From assembly GCA_045807785.1 (NCBI GenBank), contig JBJMGS010000069.1:1-14964 (forward strand): 14,964 nt of DNA. The letters are read 5' to 3'. The notes under the pieces were generated by a model, which saw only the letters and a list, made by a program, of their open reading frames with translations, was not told the DNA's origin and searched no databases. Both the position numbers and the translations under genes were made by a program. The stretch comes from JAIVGV01 sp045807785. GTDB lineage: Bacteria > Acidobacteriota > Blastocatellia > Pyrinomonadales > Pyrinomonadaceae. Numbering within the stretch: the first letter of the stretch is position 1; the number at the start of each line of letters is the position of its first letter. This document shows, in pieces, positions 1 to 6,617 of this stretch.

Positions 1-516
1 GCCGGTCGTCGTGCAGTCGATCACCTCGCAGGGGCCGTTATCGCAGCCGTGGTTGATGAAGAAGAACGGGATGGCTCCGAGCGCCAGCAGGGGCCATTTC
101 GGGAAGCCTCCGCCGGGCACGAGAATGTCACCACAGTTGCAGATGGTGCCCTGCACTTCGCCCAGCTCGACCGTCTCGACGTTGGTCTGCTGACCCGGCT
201 GCGGCGGGGCGACCTCCGTGCCGGTCAGCGAGGCTGAGCCGGACGCGGCGGGTATGCTCGCGCCGTCCGGCACGACCACCGAGGAGGGTTTCTGATCCGG
301 CGACTTGATTGATGCGGTTTGCTGCGTGGAAGCGCCGCCCTGCTGCTGACCTAAGGGTCGCATACGCAGATCAACCGAGGGGCGACCGCTCTGTCCGGCG
401 ACGCTCGCCAGCGCGAAAACGTCCTGGTAGCGCACAGGACTGGCTTGCGCCGACGCCGCGGCGATGGACAGGAAGGCGAGCATCAGAGCTACCTTGATAA
501 TTGCTTGATGCCTCAT
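1..516 (-). CDS. Secreted/membrane-anchored protein of unknown function, 3' end cut by window edge
   Basis: An open frame runs from an ATG at 516 off the left edge, giving 172 residues with no stop. AGGAGG lies about 12 bases before the ATG. Residues 1-25 look like a signal peptide: MRHQAIIK, then a hydrophobic stretch (ALMLAFLSIAAASA) ending in AQA. Residues about 45-120 are low-complexity, rich in Q, S, P, T and G, and probably unstructured. After that comes a Cys pair (ICNCGD), a hydrophobic stretch WPLLALGAIPFFFI that could be a membrane segment or a buried strand, and three more Cys (HGCDNGPCEVIDC). I do not recognise the family. Seen: signal-like start, linker, hydrophobic stretch, five clustered cysteines. 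Inferred: an exported protein with disulfide or metal-bound Cys near its C-terminal side. The true C-terminus lies outside the window. Confidence 0.7.
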   Translation of the reverse strand, partial: MRHQAIIKVALMLAFLSIAAASAQASPVRYQDVFALASVAGQSGRPSVDLRMRPLGQQQGGASTQQTASIKSPDQKPSSVVVPDGASIPAASGSASLTGTEVAPPQPGQQTNVETVELGEVQGTICNCGDILVPGGGFPKWPLLALGAIPFFFINHGCDNGPCEVIDCTTTG

Positions 517-703
517 CTTCGTGGTCGTCCTCCTCGAAACCTGCTGGATTAGCGCGGCGACAGTTCTCCTCAGCCGCGAGAGTGAAATTGCTTTGGCTTT
601 TGTAGTAAAAGCCCGCTTTCCTGTCCGTTTACATCAAAGGAAAAGGCATAATACTTGAGGACTTCCAATTTTGCGAGCCCTTTTTTGCCCCCTAACTATA
701 AGC

Positions 704-741
704 AGGAAAACAAAAAGGGTCGCGTCCGGCGGACGCGACCC
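704..741 (-). terminator. Rho-independent terminator of pnp
   Basis: Read on the minus strand, an 11-bp perfect stem (731-741 pairing with 717-727) with a 3-nt loop is followed at once by TTTTTG and TTTTCC. It lies about 40 bases past the pnp stop. The strong GC stem plus T-tract is the classic intrinsic terminator layout. It ends the rpsO-pnp unit before the next minus-strand gene, which starts at 516. Confidence 0.85.
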
Positions 742-782
742 CAGACCCTGCTGGCTCCCGGTTTGAGCGTCTGACGAGGCGA

Positions 783-2918
783 TTATTCCCCGTCGTGCCC
801 TTCAGCCCCCCCGTTCCCCTTCTCGTCGCGCAACAGCGCCTTGCGGGAGAGCTTGATCTTGTTGCCCTCCTTGCCGATGCACTTGACCATGATCTGCTGC
901 CCTTCTTTGAGTTCGTCCCTCACGTCGCGGACGCGGTGGTTGGCGATCTCAGAGATGTGCAACAGCCCGTCCGTGCCGGGGAAAATCTCGACGAACGCGC
1001 CGAAATCGACGATGCGCGAGACCGTGCCGACGTAGGTCGCGCCGATCTCGGCCTCGGCGGTCAAGCCGCGGATGCGCGCGACGGCAGCCTCCGCCGCCTC
1101 GCTGTCGGCGGTCGCGATGAAGACCGTGCCGTCGTCCTCGACGTCGATCTTCGCGCCCGTCTCCTCGACGATGGAGCGGATCATCTTGCCGCCGGGTCCG
1201 ATCACGTCGCGAATCTTGTCCGGGTTGATCTTGATCGTGATGATGCGCGGGGCGTAAGCGCTCAGGTTCTCGCGCGGTGTGGCTAACGCCTCCTCCATGA
1301 TGCCGAGGATGTGCATCCGCCCTTTGCGCGCCTGCTCGAGCGCCTCCTGCATGATCATGGCGTTAATGCCGCCGATCTTAATGTCCATCTGGAGGGCGGT
1401 GATGCCTTCCGCCGTGCCCGCGACCTTGAAGTCCATGTCGCCGTAGTGATCCTCCGCCCCGGCGATGTCGGAGAGGATGGCGTACTTGTTGCCCTCCATG
1501 ACGAGCCCCATCGCGACGCCCGCCACGGGCTTCTTGATGGGCACGCCGGCGTCCATCATCGACAGGCTCCCGCCGCACACGCTCGCCATCGAAGAAGAGC
1601 CGTTCGACTCCGTGATGTCTGAGACGATGCGCAGCGAGTAGGGGAAATCACCCTCGTCCGGCAGCACGGGTTCGAGCGCGCGCCGGGCAAGCGCGCCGTG
1701 ACCGATCTCACGCCGGCTGGTTGAGCCGAAGCGACCGACCTCGCCGACCGAGTACTGCGGGAAGTTGTAGTGCAGCAGGAAGCGGCGCTTGATCTCACCC
1801 GTCTCTAGATCGTCCATGAACTGCTCGTCCTGCTTCGTGCCAAGCGTCGCCGTGACCAACGCCTGCGTCTCGCCGCGCGTAAACAGCGCCGAGCCGTGCG
1901 TGCGCGGGAGCCAGCCGACTTCGCAGTCAATCGGGCGAATCTCGGAGAAGCGGCGACCGTCCGGGCGGCGGCGCTTGTTGAGGATGTCGTCGCGGAAGAT
2001 TTTCTCCTTGAGCTGGTCGAAAATCTTCTTCGCCATCTGGCGCTGTTCGGGCGCGTCCTCGGGGTGCGCCTCGACCACCTCTTTCTTGAGCGCGTCAATC
2101 GCCGCGTAAGACGCCTGCTTGCCCTGCGACTCGGTGTCTAAGGCGGCGCGCATCTTCTCGGCGTAGTTGCGCTCGATCTCGCCGAGCATCTCCTCGTTCA
2201 AGGCGGGCGGCGTGACAGGGCGCTTTTCGATGCCGAGCGCCTTGTAGAGTTCCTTCTGCCAGCGGCAGAGGCGGTTGATCTCCTTGTGCGCGAGCATCAG
2301 CGCCTCGACCATGATCGCCTCGGAGACCTCTTTCGCGCCCGCCTCGACCATCACGATGGCTTCTTCCGTGCCCGCGACGATCAGGTTCAAGCTCGACTCG
2401 CGCACCTCATCGTAGGTCGGGTTGATGATGTAGCGACCGTCGATGAGCCCGACGCGCACGCCGGCAATCGGCGTCTCAAAAGGAATGTCCGAGAGGTAGA
2501 GCGCGAGCGAGGCGCCGGTGATGGCGATGACGTCCGGGTCGTTCTCCTGATCGGCGGAGATGACGGAGGCGATGACCTGCGTCTCGTTGCGGTAGCCCTT
2601 CGTGAAGAGCGGGCGGCAGGGGCGGTCGATCAGGCGGCAGGTCAAAACTTCCTTCTCGCCGGGTCGCCCCTCGCGGCGGAAGTAGTTGCCGGGGATGCGC
2701 CCGGCGGCGTAGTTGTGCTCGCGGTACTCGACCGTGAGCGGGAAGAAGTCGATGCCCTCGCGCGGGCTGGGGGCGCCGACGGCGGCGACGAGCAACATCG
2801 TATCGCCGTAGCGGACGACGACCGACCCGTCCGCCTGCTTGGCGACGCGGCCCGTCTCGACGGTCAGATCGCGACCGCCGAGTTTGATACTCTCTTTCAG
2901 ATATTTCTTCTCTGGCAT
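783..2918 (-). CDS. pnp: Polynucleotide phosphorylase (PNPase)
   Basis: PNPase is a phosphorolytic 3'-5' exoribonuclease and RNA polymerase. It acts in the cytoplasm as a trimer in mRNA and sRNA turnover. From the ATG at 2918 the protein has 711 residues, the same length as the E. coli enzyme. Two RNase PH-like cores are separated by an all-alpha region. The second core carries the catalytic block SDIAGAEDHYGDMDFKVAGT, with the metal-binding Asp residues conserved. The first core has the RNA-contact loop YFRREGRPGEKE. A KH domain (GPGG at about 574-577) and an S1 domain (about 626-695, VGTVSRIVDFGAFVEIFPG) follow. An in-frame ATG at 2954 would add 12 residues, but AAGGAG lies 10-16 bases before 2918 and family length fits 2918. 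It follows rpsO in the usual order, with an unusually repeat-rich gap. Confidence 0.97.
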   Translation of the reverse strand: MPEKKYLKESIKLGGRDLTVETGRVAKQADGSVVVRYGDTMLLVAAVGAPSPREGIDFFPLTVEYREHNYAAGRIPGNYFRREGRPGEKEVLTCRLIDRPCRPLFTKGYRNETQVIASVISADQENDPDVIAITGASLALYLSDIPFETPIAGVRVGLIDGRYIINPTYDEVRESSLNLIVAGTEEAIVMVEAGAKEVSEAIMVEALMLAHKEINRLCRWQKELYKALGIEKRPVTPPALNEEMLGEIERNYAEKMRAALDTESQGKQASYAAIDALKKEVVEAHPEDAPEQRQMAKKIFDQLKEKIFRDDILNKRRRPDGRRFSEIRPIDCEVGWLPRTHGSALFTRGETQALVTATLGTKQDEQFMDDLETGEIKRRFLLHYNFPQYSVGEVGRFGSTSRREIGHGALARRALEPVLPDEGDFPYSLRIVSDITESNGSSSMASVCGGSLSMMDAGVPIKKPVAGVAMGLVMEGNKYAILSDIAGAEDHYGDMDFKVAGTAEGITALQMDIKIGGINAMIMQEALEQARKGRMHILGIMEEALATPRENLSAYAPRIITIKINPDKIRDVIGPGGKMIRSIVEETGAKIDVEDDGTVFIATADSEAAEAAVARIRGLTAEAEIGATYVGTVSRIVDFGAFVEIFPGTDGLLHISEIANHRVRDVRDELKEGQQIMVKCIGKEGNKIKLSRKALLRDEKGNGGAEGHDGE

Positions 2919-2980
2919 TGTTTTCTGGTCTCCTTCGGACGACTGACCGCGCACGTCTCATCCGTCGCGGTGATTTCTGT

Positions 2981-3142
2981 AGCTGTTAGCTCTTAGCGGT
3001 TAGCTGTTAGCCGGTCGGAGAGTTGCGGGTCGCGCCCGCACGTGAGAACTCTCGGCAAGGCTGGTCGAGCGAGTCGGCAGGATTGGCTGACTGCTAACAG
3101 CTAATCGCTAACGGCTTCAAAAACAGCTAACGGCTTCAAAAA
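2981..3142. repeat. Intergenic inverted and direct repeats in the rpsO-pnp gap
   Basis: The unit TTAGCGGTTAGCTGTTAGC at 2993-3011 returns inverted at 3093-3111 with 18 of 19 bases matching. A further AGCTGTTAGC copy is at 2981-2990. On the right side, a 17-base unit GCTAACGGCTTCAAAAA occurs at 3107-3123 and again at 3126-3142, a 19-base period. A third partial copy (ACGGCTTCAAAA) at 3151-3162 forms part of the terminator hairpin. The inverted arms enclose about 80 bases that themselves fold (3016-3055). This resembles small genome-wide extragenic repeats; no transposase is present. Confidence 0.7.
3016..3055 (-). promoter_or_regulatory. Structured stem-loop in the pnp leader
   Basis: Arms at 3016-3024 and 3047-3055 pair at 8 of 9 positions. 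Inside sits a perfect 5-bp hairpin (3025-3029 with 3035-3039, loop TCGCG). It lies about 100 bases before the pnp start and is enclosed by the larger inverted repeat. In enterobacteria the pnp leader folds into an RNase III-cut stem used for PNPase autoregulation (established there). A similar role here is inference from position and fold only. Confidence 0.35.
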
Positions 3143-3178
3143 AAACGGCGACGGCTTCAAAACGTGAAGCCGCCGCCG
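3138..3178 (-). terminator. Rho-independent terminator of rpsO
   Basis: On the minus strand, bases 3178-3165 pair with 3159-3146 (13 of 14 positions, loop of 5), followed directly by eight T (3145-3138). This is a good intrinsic terminator about 170 bases past the rpsO stop and before pnp. It would limit read-through and partly separate S15 from PNPase expression, comparable to the rpsO terminator that precedes pnp in E. coli. Confidence 0.75.
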
Positions 3179-3308
3179 CCATGTTGCTCTGACCTGTGTT
3201 GTACAGGCTGTCGCGCGCCCGCCCTGTGGGGCAGTGTGCGCCGTCACGTTCGGCACTGCCATCGGGCTTCTCAATGGACGCGGGCGTTGATTAGTGTGAA
3301 CCCTTCAA

Positions 3309-3329
3309 GCTCCCGGACAATCCGGGAGC
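3309..3329 (-). other. Perfect 9-bp hairpin just past the rpsO stop
   Basis: GCTCCCGGA (3309-3317) and TCCGGGAGC (3321-3329) form a perfect stem with a 3-nt loop, starting 17 bases past the rpsO stop. No T-tract follows on either strand, so it is not a standard terminator. It could stabilise the rpsO mRNA 3' end or be a processing site; the role is unproven. Confidence 0.5.
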
Positions 3330-3346
3330 ACGAGACTAGAGTCTGC

Positions 3347-3613
3347 CTAGCGGCGCAAGCCGAGTTGGCTGATGAGCGTGTGGTACTGCTCGATGTCCCT
3401 GCGCTTGAGGTAGTCGAGCATACTGCGACGCTGCGAGACCATCTTGAGCAAGCCGCGCCGCGAGTGGTTATCTTTCTTGTGCGTTTTGAAGTGCTCGGTG
3501 AGCTGGTTGATGCGCTCGGTGAGCAGAGCCACCTGCACCTGCGGCGAGCCGGTGTCGCCCTCGTGGGTGCGGTATTTGCCGACGATCTCTTCCTTCTTTT
3601 CCGTAGCTAACAT
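3347..3613 (-). CDS. rpsO: 30S ribosomal protein S15
   Basis: An 88-residue protein, the normal S15 length (88-89). It binds 16S rRNA early in assembly of the small-subunit platform. The family signature is clear: HEGDTGSPQVQVALLTERI near residues 17-35, then LTEHFKTHKKDNHSRRGLL, and SQRRSMLDYLKRRD near the end, with the conserved His, Asp and Ser of the rRNA-binding loop. GGAGG is present but about 17 bases before the ATG, which is long. A candidate promoter lies at 3696-3724. pnp follows on the same strand, as in many bacteria. Ends in TAG. Confidence 0.97.
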   Translation of the reverse strand: MLATEKKEEIVGKYRTHEGDTGSPQVQVALLTERINQLTEHFKTHKKDNHSRRGLLKMVSQRRSMLDYLKRRDIEQYHTLISQLGLRR

Positions 3614-3695
3614 GACTTGTTCGAGATGGTCCTCCCAGACCGCAGTCGCCCCCGCTAAGCACAGGCAACCGCAAAAGTTACTAAATCGCCAAGGA

Positions 3696-3724
3696 ATTTA
3701 ACACGCCCTTTGACGCACTGTCCA
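3696..3724 (-). promoter_or_regulatory. Candidate sigma-70-type promoter of rpsO
   Basis: On the minus strand, TGGACA (3724-3719, 5 of 6 to TTGACA) is separated by 17 bases from TTAAAT (3701-3696, 4 of 6 to TATAAT). A start near 3689 would give a leader of about 75 bases. Base matches and spacing are read from the sequence; use is inferred. Confidence 0.45.
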
Positions 3725-3823
3725 GCAGCGGCATCTTTAGATCATGATAAACTGCGCGCCGTAGTTTAATCAGTAGTTGGGCTGCTTCACCTGATGCGGC
3801 TTGGATGGGGAAATCTTGTGAGT

Positions 3824-4027
3824 ATGACAGAGACAGAAACCGTCAAGTATTGGGGCTTTCCATGCGCTACTTGTCATCAGTCAATCCCTATTGTGCCTTA
3901 TATCGAAGGTAGTAGTTGGCGAAGCGTTAAAGGCGCAACCTTTACCCTCATCTGCGATGAATGTCAGACGGAGGGGCAATACCTTATAGCTGATATACAG
4001 GTCATTTCGGTAAATGAGCCGACATAG
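3824..4027 (+). CDS. Small zinc-ribbon-like protein of unknown function
   Basis: From the ATG at 3824 the protein has 67 residues (MTETETVKYWGFPCATCHQS). Other in-frame starts are ATG at 3794 (77 residues) and GTG at 3818; the latter has GGGG 7 bases upstream, so the start is uncertain. Two Cys pairs (CATC near residues 14-17 and CDEC near 45-48), about 27 residues apart, form a likely single-zinc ribbon. No membrane segment or enzyme motif is seen. Base composition is clearly less GC-rich than the flanking genes, and an attC-like palindrome starts about 50 bases past the stop. That layout suggests a cassette gene. I do not recognise a named family. Inferred role: a small nucleic-acid or protein-binding zinc protein. 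Confidence 0.65.
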   Translation: MTETETVKYWGFPCATCHQSIPIVPYIEGSSWRSVKGATFTLICDECQTEGQYLIADIQVISVNEPT

Positions 4028-4073
4028 GTATCGGCTAAAATGTAAAACGGTCTTGATATGTCGCGCAGCACCC

Positions 4074-4159
4074 AGCCAACAACGATATGCACCCGACGCC
4101 CCACTAGCGCTATTCTCATGTATGTTGCGCAGGGGCGCGGCTGATGGCTGGCGTTAGAC
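4074..4159 (+). other. attC-like recombination site (degenerate), candidate
   Basis: This 86-base imperfect palindrome has integron attC traits. It ends in GTTAGAC (4153-4159), a full match to the R' consensus GTTRRRY, and its left end has CAAC (4077-4080). The inner arms CCGACGCCCC (4093-4102) and GGGGCGCGG (4132-4140) pair perfectly except for one unpaired A at 4096, reminiscent of the extrahelical base of folded attC. GCGC blocks at 4107-4110 and 4127-4130 extend the stem. The left R'' box (AGCCAAC) is poor against RYYYAAC, and the arms between the boxes pair weakly. It sits right behind a small ORF, as attC does in a cassette. No integrase gene is in the window. Confidence 0.45.
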
Positions 4160-4176
4160 TTCCTCGCCTCTCAAAC

Positions 4177-4204
4177 TTGAAAGACAGAGATTTGTTGCTA
4201 TCAT
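4177..4204 (+). promoter_or_regulatory. Promoter of the toxin-antitoxin operon
   Basis: TTGAAA (4177-4182, 5 of 6 to TTGACA), a 16-base spacer, then TATCAT (4199-4204, 5 of 6 to TATAAT). Transcription would start near 4211, about 20 bases before the antitoxin ATG. A short symmetric motif, TCTCT-AGA-AGAGA at 4208-4220, covers the predicted start and could be the autoregulatory operator common in toxin-antitoxin operons. That operator role is inference. Confidence 0.55.
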
Positions 4205-4229
4205 TCGTCTCTAGAAGAGATACTTTGTT

Positions 4230-4454
4230 ATGAGCGCTAATGTTTTGGAAGTTGATCTGCCGCCGAATCTTTCAGAGGATGAGGCGAAACTCCTTCTCGC
4301 CATCAAGCTCTATGAGGTCGAGAAGGCATCTCTCGGTCAAGCCGCCAAGCTTGCGGGCTTATCGAAACGTGCTTTCATGGAAATGTTAGGGCGATATAAA
4401 GTCCCGGTTTTTAATTATTCTCCTGAAGAGTTGCGGCAGGAGATAGATACTTGA
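4230..4454 (+). CDS. UPF0175 family antitoxin
   Basis: A 74-residue protein of the UPF0175 type (Pfam PF03683), the usual partner of DUF3368/PIN-like toxins. The diagnostic centre LGQAAKLAGLSKRAFMEMLG at about residues 36-55 is a helix-turn-helix-like segment, followed by the typical VPVFNYSPEEL. The N-terminal part (LPPNLSEDEAKLLLAIKLYE) fits the family's first strand and helix. It likely neutralises the downstream toxin and represses the operon through the HTH-like part. The Shine-Dalgarno signal is weak. The stop overlaps the toxin start in TTGA, so the two are translationally coupled. GC content is lower than the neighbouring core genes, suggesting transfer. Confidence 0.85.
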   Translation: MSANVLEVDLPPNLSEDEAKLLLAIKLYEVEKASLGQAAKLAGLSKRAFMEMLGRYKVPVFNYSPEELRQEIDT

Positions 4455-4900
4455 AAGAGACGGTCGTTGTTGATAGTACGTGCTTGATCGGGCTTGAGAG
4501 AATCGGTCGCTTGGATGTTCTGCCCGCGCTGTTTGATCCCATCTTCATCCCGCCGGAAGTCGCGCGAGAGTTCGGCACATCACTCCCGTGGCTCAGGACA
4601 GAAGCCCCTATCAACCTTGCCCTGGTATCCGCCTTGAAGATGCTCGTGGACGACGGAGAGGCAGAGGCAATCGCTCTCGCTAGCGAACGCGGTCATAAGA
4701 TTGTGCTGGATGATCGGCAAGCCCGTTTAATCGCGAATAATCTTGGACTCAAGATAATCGGAACAGTCGGGATTTTAGTGAAGGCTAAACGTGGCGGTAT
4801 CCTTTTATCTCTGAAACCTGTGTTAGAAGACTTAGAAGCGCACGGGTTTTATCTCGGCAGTAAGCTAAAAGAAGAAGCGTTGCGCCTCGTCGGCGAATAG
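4451..4900 (+). CDS. DUF3368 PIN-like toxin (putative ribonuclease)
   Basis: A 149-residue protein starting at TTG 4451, which overlaps the antitoxin stop by four bases. It matches DUF3368 (Pfam PF11848), a PIN-fold family paired with UPF0175 antitoxins. Acidic positions expected for a PIN metal site are present: VVVDST near the N-terminus (Asp 8), VDDGEAEAIALA about residues 66-77, and LDDRQARLIAN about 85-95. The family end follows: GTVGILVKAKRGG and the final LEEALR-type helix. By family analogy it is a metal-dependent RNA-cleaving toxin; its target is unknown. The coupled TTG start probably keeps toxin output below antitoxin. The frame is intact, with no sign of decay. Confidence 0.85.
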   Translation: MKETVVVDSTCLIGLERIGRLDVLPALFDPIFIPPEVAREFGTSLPWLRTEAPINLALVSALKMLVDDGEAEAIALASERGHKIVLDDRQARLIANNLGLKIIGTVGILVKAKRGGILLSLKPVLEDLEAHGFYLGSKLKEEALRLVGE

Positions 4901-4953
4901 CGCCTCCGGCAACTCATGCAAATGAAGTCTAGCCTGTCGTCTATCGCGTGAGA

Positions 4954-4984
4954 TTGACCCCCGCCCGCGTTTTTCTGCTACCAT
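4954..4984 (+). promoter_or_regulatory. Candidate promoter of the NADH dehydrogenase gene
   Basis: TTGACC (4954-4959, 5 of 6 to TTGACA) is followed after 19 bases by TACCAT (4979-4984, 4 of 6 to TATAAT). Transcription would begin about 35 bases before the ATG at 5027. The 19-base spacer is long, so this is tentative. Confidence 0.35.
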
Positions 4985-5026
4985 CCCCGCCGGACGCAAT
5001 CAGACTTCATCTGCGGAGAGACCGAA

Positions 5027-6256
5027 ATGAGCAAGCGACAGGCGCGCATCGTGATCGTCGGCGGCGGCATGGGCGGGCTGTTCACGGCGTTGGAGGTGGC
5101 GGGTGCGGGCGACGTGACGCTCGTCTCGCCGGAAGATCACTTCACCTTCCCGCCGATGCTCTACGAGTACCTGAGCCGCGAGGTCGAGGCGTGGCACATC
5201 GCGCCGCCCTACAAGGAACTGTTGGACGAGCGCGTGCGCTTCGTGCAGGGCGCGGTGACGGAAGTTGACTTGGACGCGCGCGAGATCGACGTCGCGGGTC
5301 GCGTGCGGCGTCTCGAATACGACGCGCTCGTCTTAGCCGTCGGCGGCGTGACGAACTTCTACGGGATCGAGGGCGCGGAAAAGTTCTCGCTTCCCTTTCG
5401 CAAAATCCGCCACGCCGACGACCTGCGCCTGCGCATGATCGACGCGCTCGACCGCATCCCGCCTGACGCCGCGCCGCAGGACGCCCGCGCCGCCGCCACC
5501 TTCGCCGTCGTCGGCGCGGGCGCATCCGGCGTCGAACTCGCCACCAAGATGAGCGACCTGCTCGTCGAAGCCTTCCGCCGGAGGGGCTTGCAGGGCGAGC
5601 CGCGCGTCATCGTCCTTGAGATGGGCGCGCGCGTCGTCCCCGGCATGGACGCAGAGCTACACCACGTCGTCGAGGACGCGCTGCGCGACGCCCGCGTCGA
5701 AGTTCACACAGAGACGCGCGTCGTGCGCGTCGCCGCGGACGGCGTGACCTTCGAGCACAACGGCGCGCAGGAGGAAGTGAAGTGCGCAGGCGTTGTCTGG
5801 ACGGCGGGCGTGCGCGTCAACCCGCTCGTGGAGAAGTTGAACGTCGAGAAAGATCGGCGCGGGCTGATCGTCGTCGAGCCGACATTGCAAGTGCGCGCCC
5901 GCGCGGGCGTCTTTGCCCTCGGCGACATGGCGGCGATCGGAGACATCCCGCCGACGCTCGCCGGCACGGCGCAGCTCGCGTTTCAGGAATCAACGCTCGC
6001 GGGGCGTAACGTCCGCGCTTTTCTCGAAGGCAAGAAACTTGACACGAAAAAGTTCGTCGAGTTGGGCGAGGCTTTAAGTTTAGGGACGGAGAACGCGGCG
6101 GTGCTCGTCGGCGGCAAGGCGGTCAGCGGCGCGTTGGCGCGGCGCGCGCGCTTCGCGCTCTACACGCAGCGCCTGCCTACCTGGCAGCACCGTCTGAAAG
6201 TCGGCGCGAGCTGGTTCTTCGAAGGCACGACGCCGCGCCCTCTATCTTTAGAGTGA
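5027..6256 (+). CDS. Type II NADH dehydrogenase (NDH-2, FAD-dependent)
   Basis: A 409-residue flavoprotein that passes electrons from NAD(P)H to quinone without proton pumping, at the inner face of the membrane. The N-terminal FAD-binding Rossmann motif is IVIVGGGMGG (residues 8-17). A second dinucleotide motif, VVGAGASGVELA, lies near residue 165 for NADH. The late FAD motif is FALGDMA, with the DIPPTLAGTAQLAFQES segment typical of the family after it. GVVWTAGV precedes it. The C-terminal LPTWQHRLKVGASWFFEG looks like the amphipathic membrane anchor of NDH-2. Length is within the usual 400-450 range. GGAGAG precedes the ATG at suitable spacing. A small coiled-coil gene follows after 10 bases. 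A related pyridine nucleotide-disulfide oxidoreductase is the main alternative. Confidence 0.88.
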   Translation: MSKRQARIVIVGGGMGGLFTALEVAGAGDVTLVSPEDHFTFPPMLYEYLSREVEAWHIAPPYKELLDERVRFVQGAVTEVDLDAREIDVAGRVRRLEYDALVLAVGGVTNFYGIEGAEKFSLPFRKIRHADDLRLRMIDALDRIPPDAAPQDARAAATFAVVGAGASGVELATKMSDLLVEAFRRRGLQGEPRVIVLEMGARVVPGMDAELHHVVEDALRDARVEVHTETRVVRVAADGVTFEHNGAQEEVKCAGVVWTAGVRVNPLVEKLNVEKDRRGLIVVEPTLQVRARAGVFALGDMAAIGDIPPTLAGTAQLAFQESTLAGRNVRAFLEGKKLDTKKFVELGEALSLGTENAAVLVGGKAVSGALARRARFALYTQRLPTWQHRLKVGASWFFEGTTPRPLSLE

Positions 6257-6266
6257 GGATCGAGTC

Positions 6267-6536
6267 ATGGCGAGGGGTTGGGGCAAGGACGCGGAGGATG
6301 TGGAGCAGGAGGCAGAGGAGCGCGCACGCTCGCGCGCCGCACCCCGCCTTGACGACTCGCCCGCGGCACGCGAGCGGCGCGAGAGACTCAACGCGCTGCA
6401 ACTCTCGCGCTCGCGCACGCTTGAACAACTCGAGCGCGCCACCAACCGCGCCCACCGCGAGATGCTGCAACGCACGCTCCGCTCGCTGGAGACGGAGCTC
6501 GACTCACTCGGTCGGGAAGGCGACGCCATTCAGTAG
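6267..6536 (+). CDS. Small charged coiled-coil protein of unknown function
   Basis: An 89-residue protein with its ATG 10 bases past the NADH dehydrogenase stop; GAGGA near that stop serves as the ribosome binding site. The sequence is almost all Arg, Glu, Ala and Leu. Residues about 8-30 are acidic and helical, and 33-85 form a likely long amphipathic helix or coiled coil with heptad-like Leu spacing (LNALQLSRSRTLEQLERA and LQRTLRSLETELDSLG). There is no signal peptide or Cys. A terminator follows at once. The spacing suggests co-transcription with NDH-2, but no known family comes to mind and no function is claimed. Confidence 0.65.
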   Translation: MARGWGKDAEDVEQEAEERARSRAAPRLDDSPAARERRERLNALQLSRSRTLEQLERATNRAHREMLQRTLRSLETELDSLGREGDAIQ

Positions 6537-6551
6537 CCGGCGACGCGGCAA

Positions 6552-6606
6552 CAAAAAGTCGGGCGCGCTCTCATTTAACAACAGAGAGCGCGCCCGACTT
6601 AATTTT
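6552..6606. terminator. Bidirectional terminator between convergent genes
   Basis: A perfect 16-bp stem (6556-6571 with 6585-6600) with a 13-nt loop. On the plus strand TTAATTTTC follows. On the minus strand the stem ends in TT and runs into TTTGTTG. It ends the plus-strand NDH-2 operon and the minus-strand tricorn-like gene, which converge here. Confidence 0.85.
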
Positions 6607-6617
6607 CATGCCGTGCC

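Noticed and set aside
541..703. Possible promoter or small gene in the gap before the left-edge gene
   Set aside because: AT-rich patches (for example TATTAT on the minus strand) lack a matching -35 at proper spacing, and no short frame has a convincing ribosome binding site.
3309..3329. Terminator directly after rpsO
   Set aside because: Perfect stem but no T-tract; the hairpin at 3146-3178 with eight T is the better terminator.
3696..3782. Second attC site before the zinc-ribbon gene (ATTTAAC ... GTTGGGC, 87 bases)
   Set aside because: Both end boxes fit the consensus, but the inner arms show no complementarity and ATTTAA overlaps the likely rpsO -10 box. Only GTTGGGC is kept, as a possible border.
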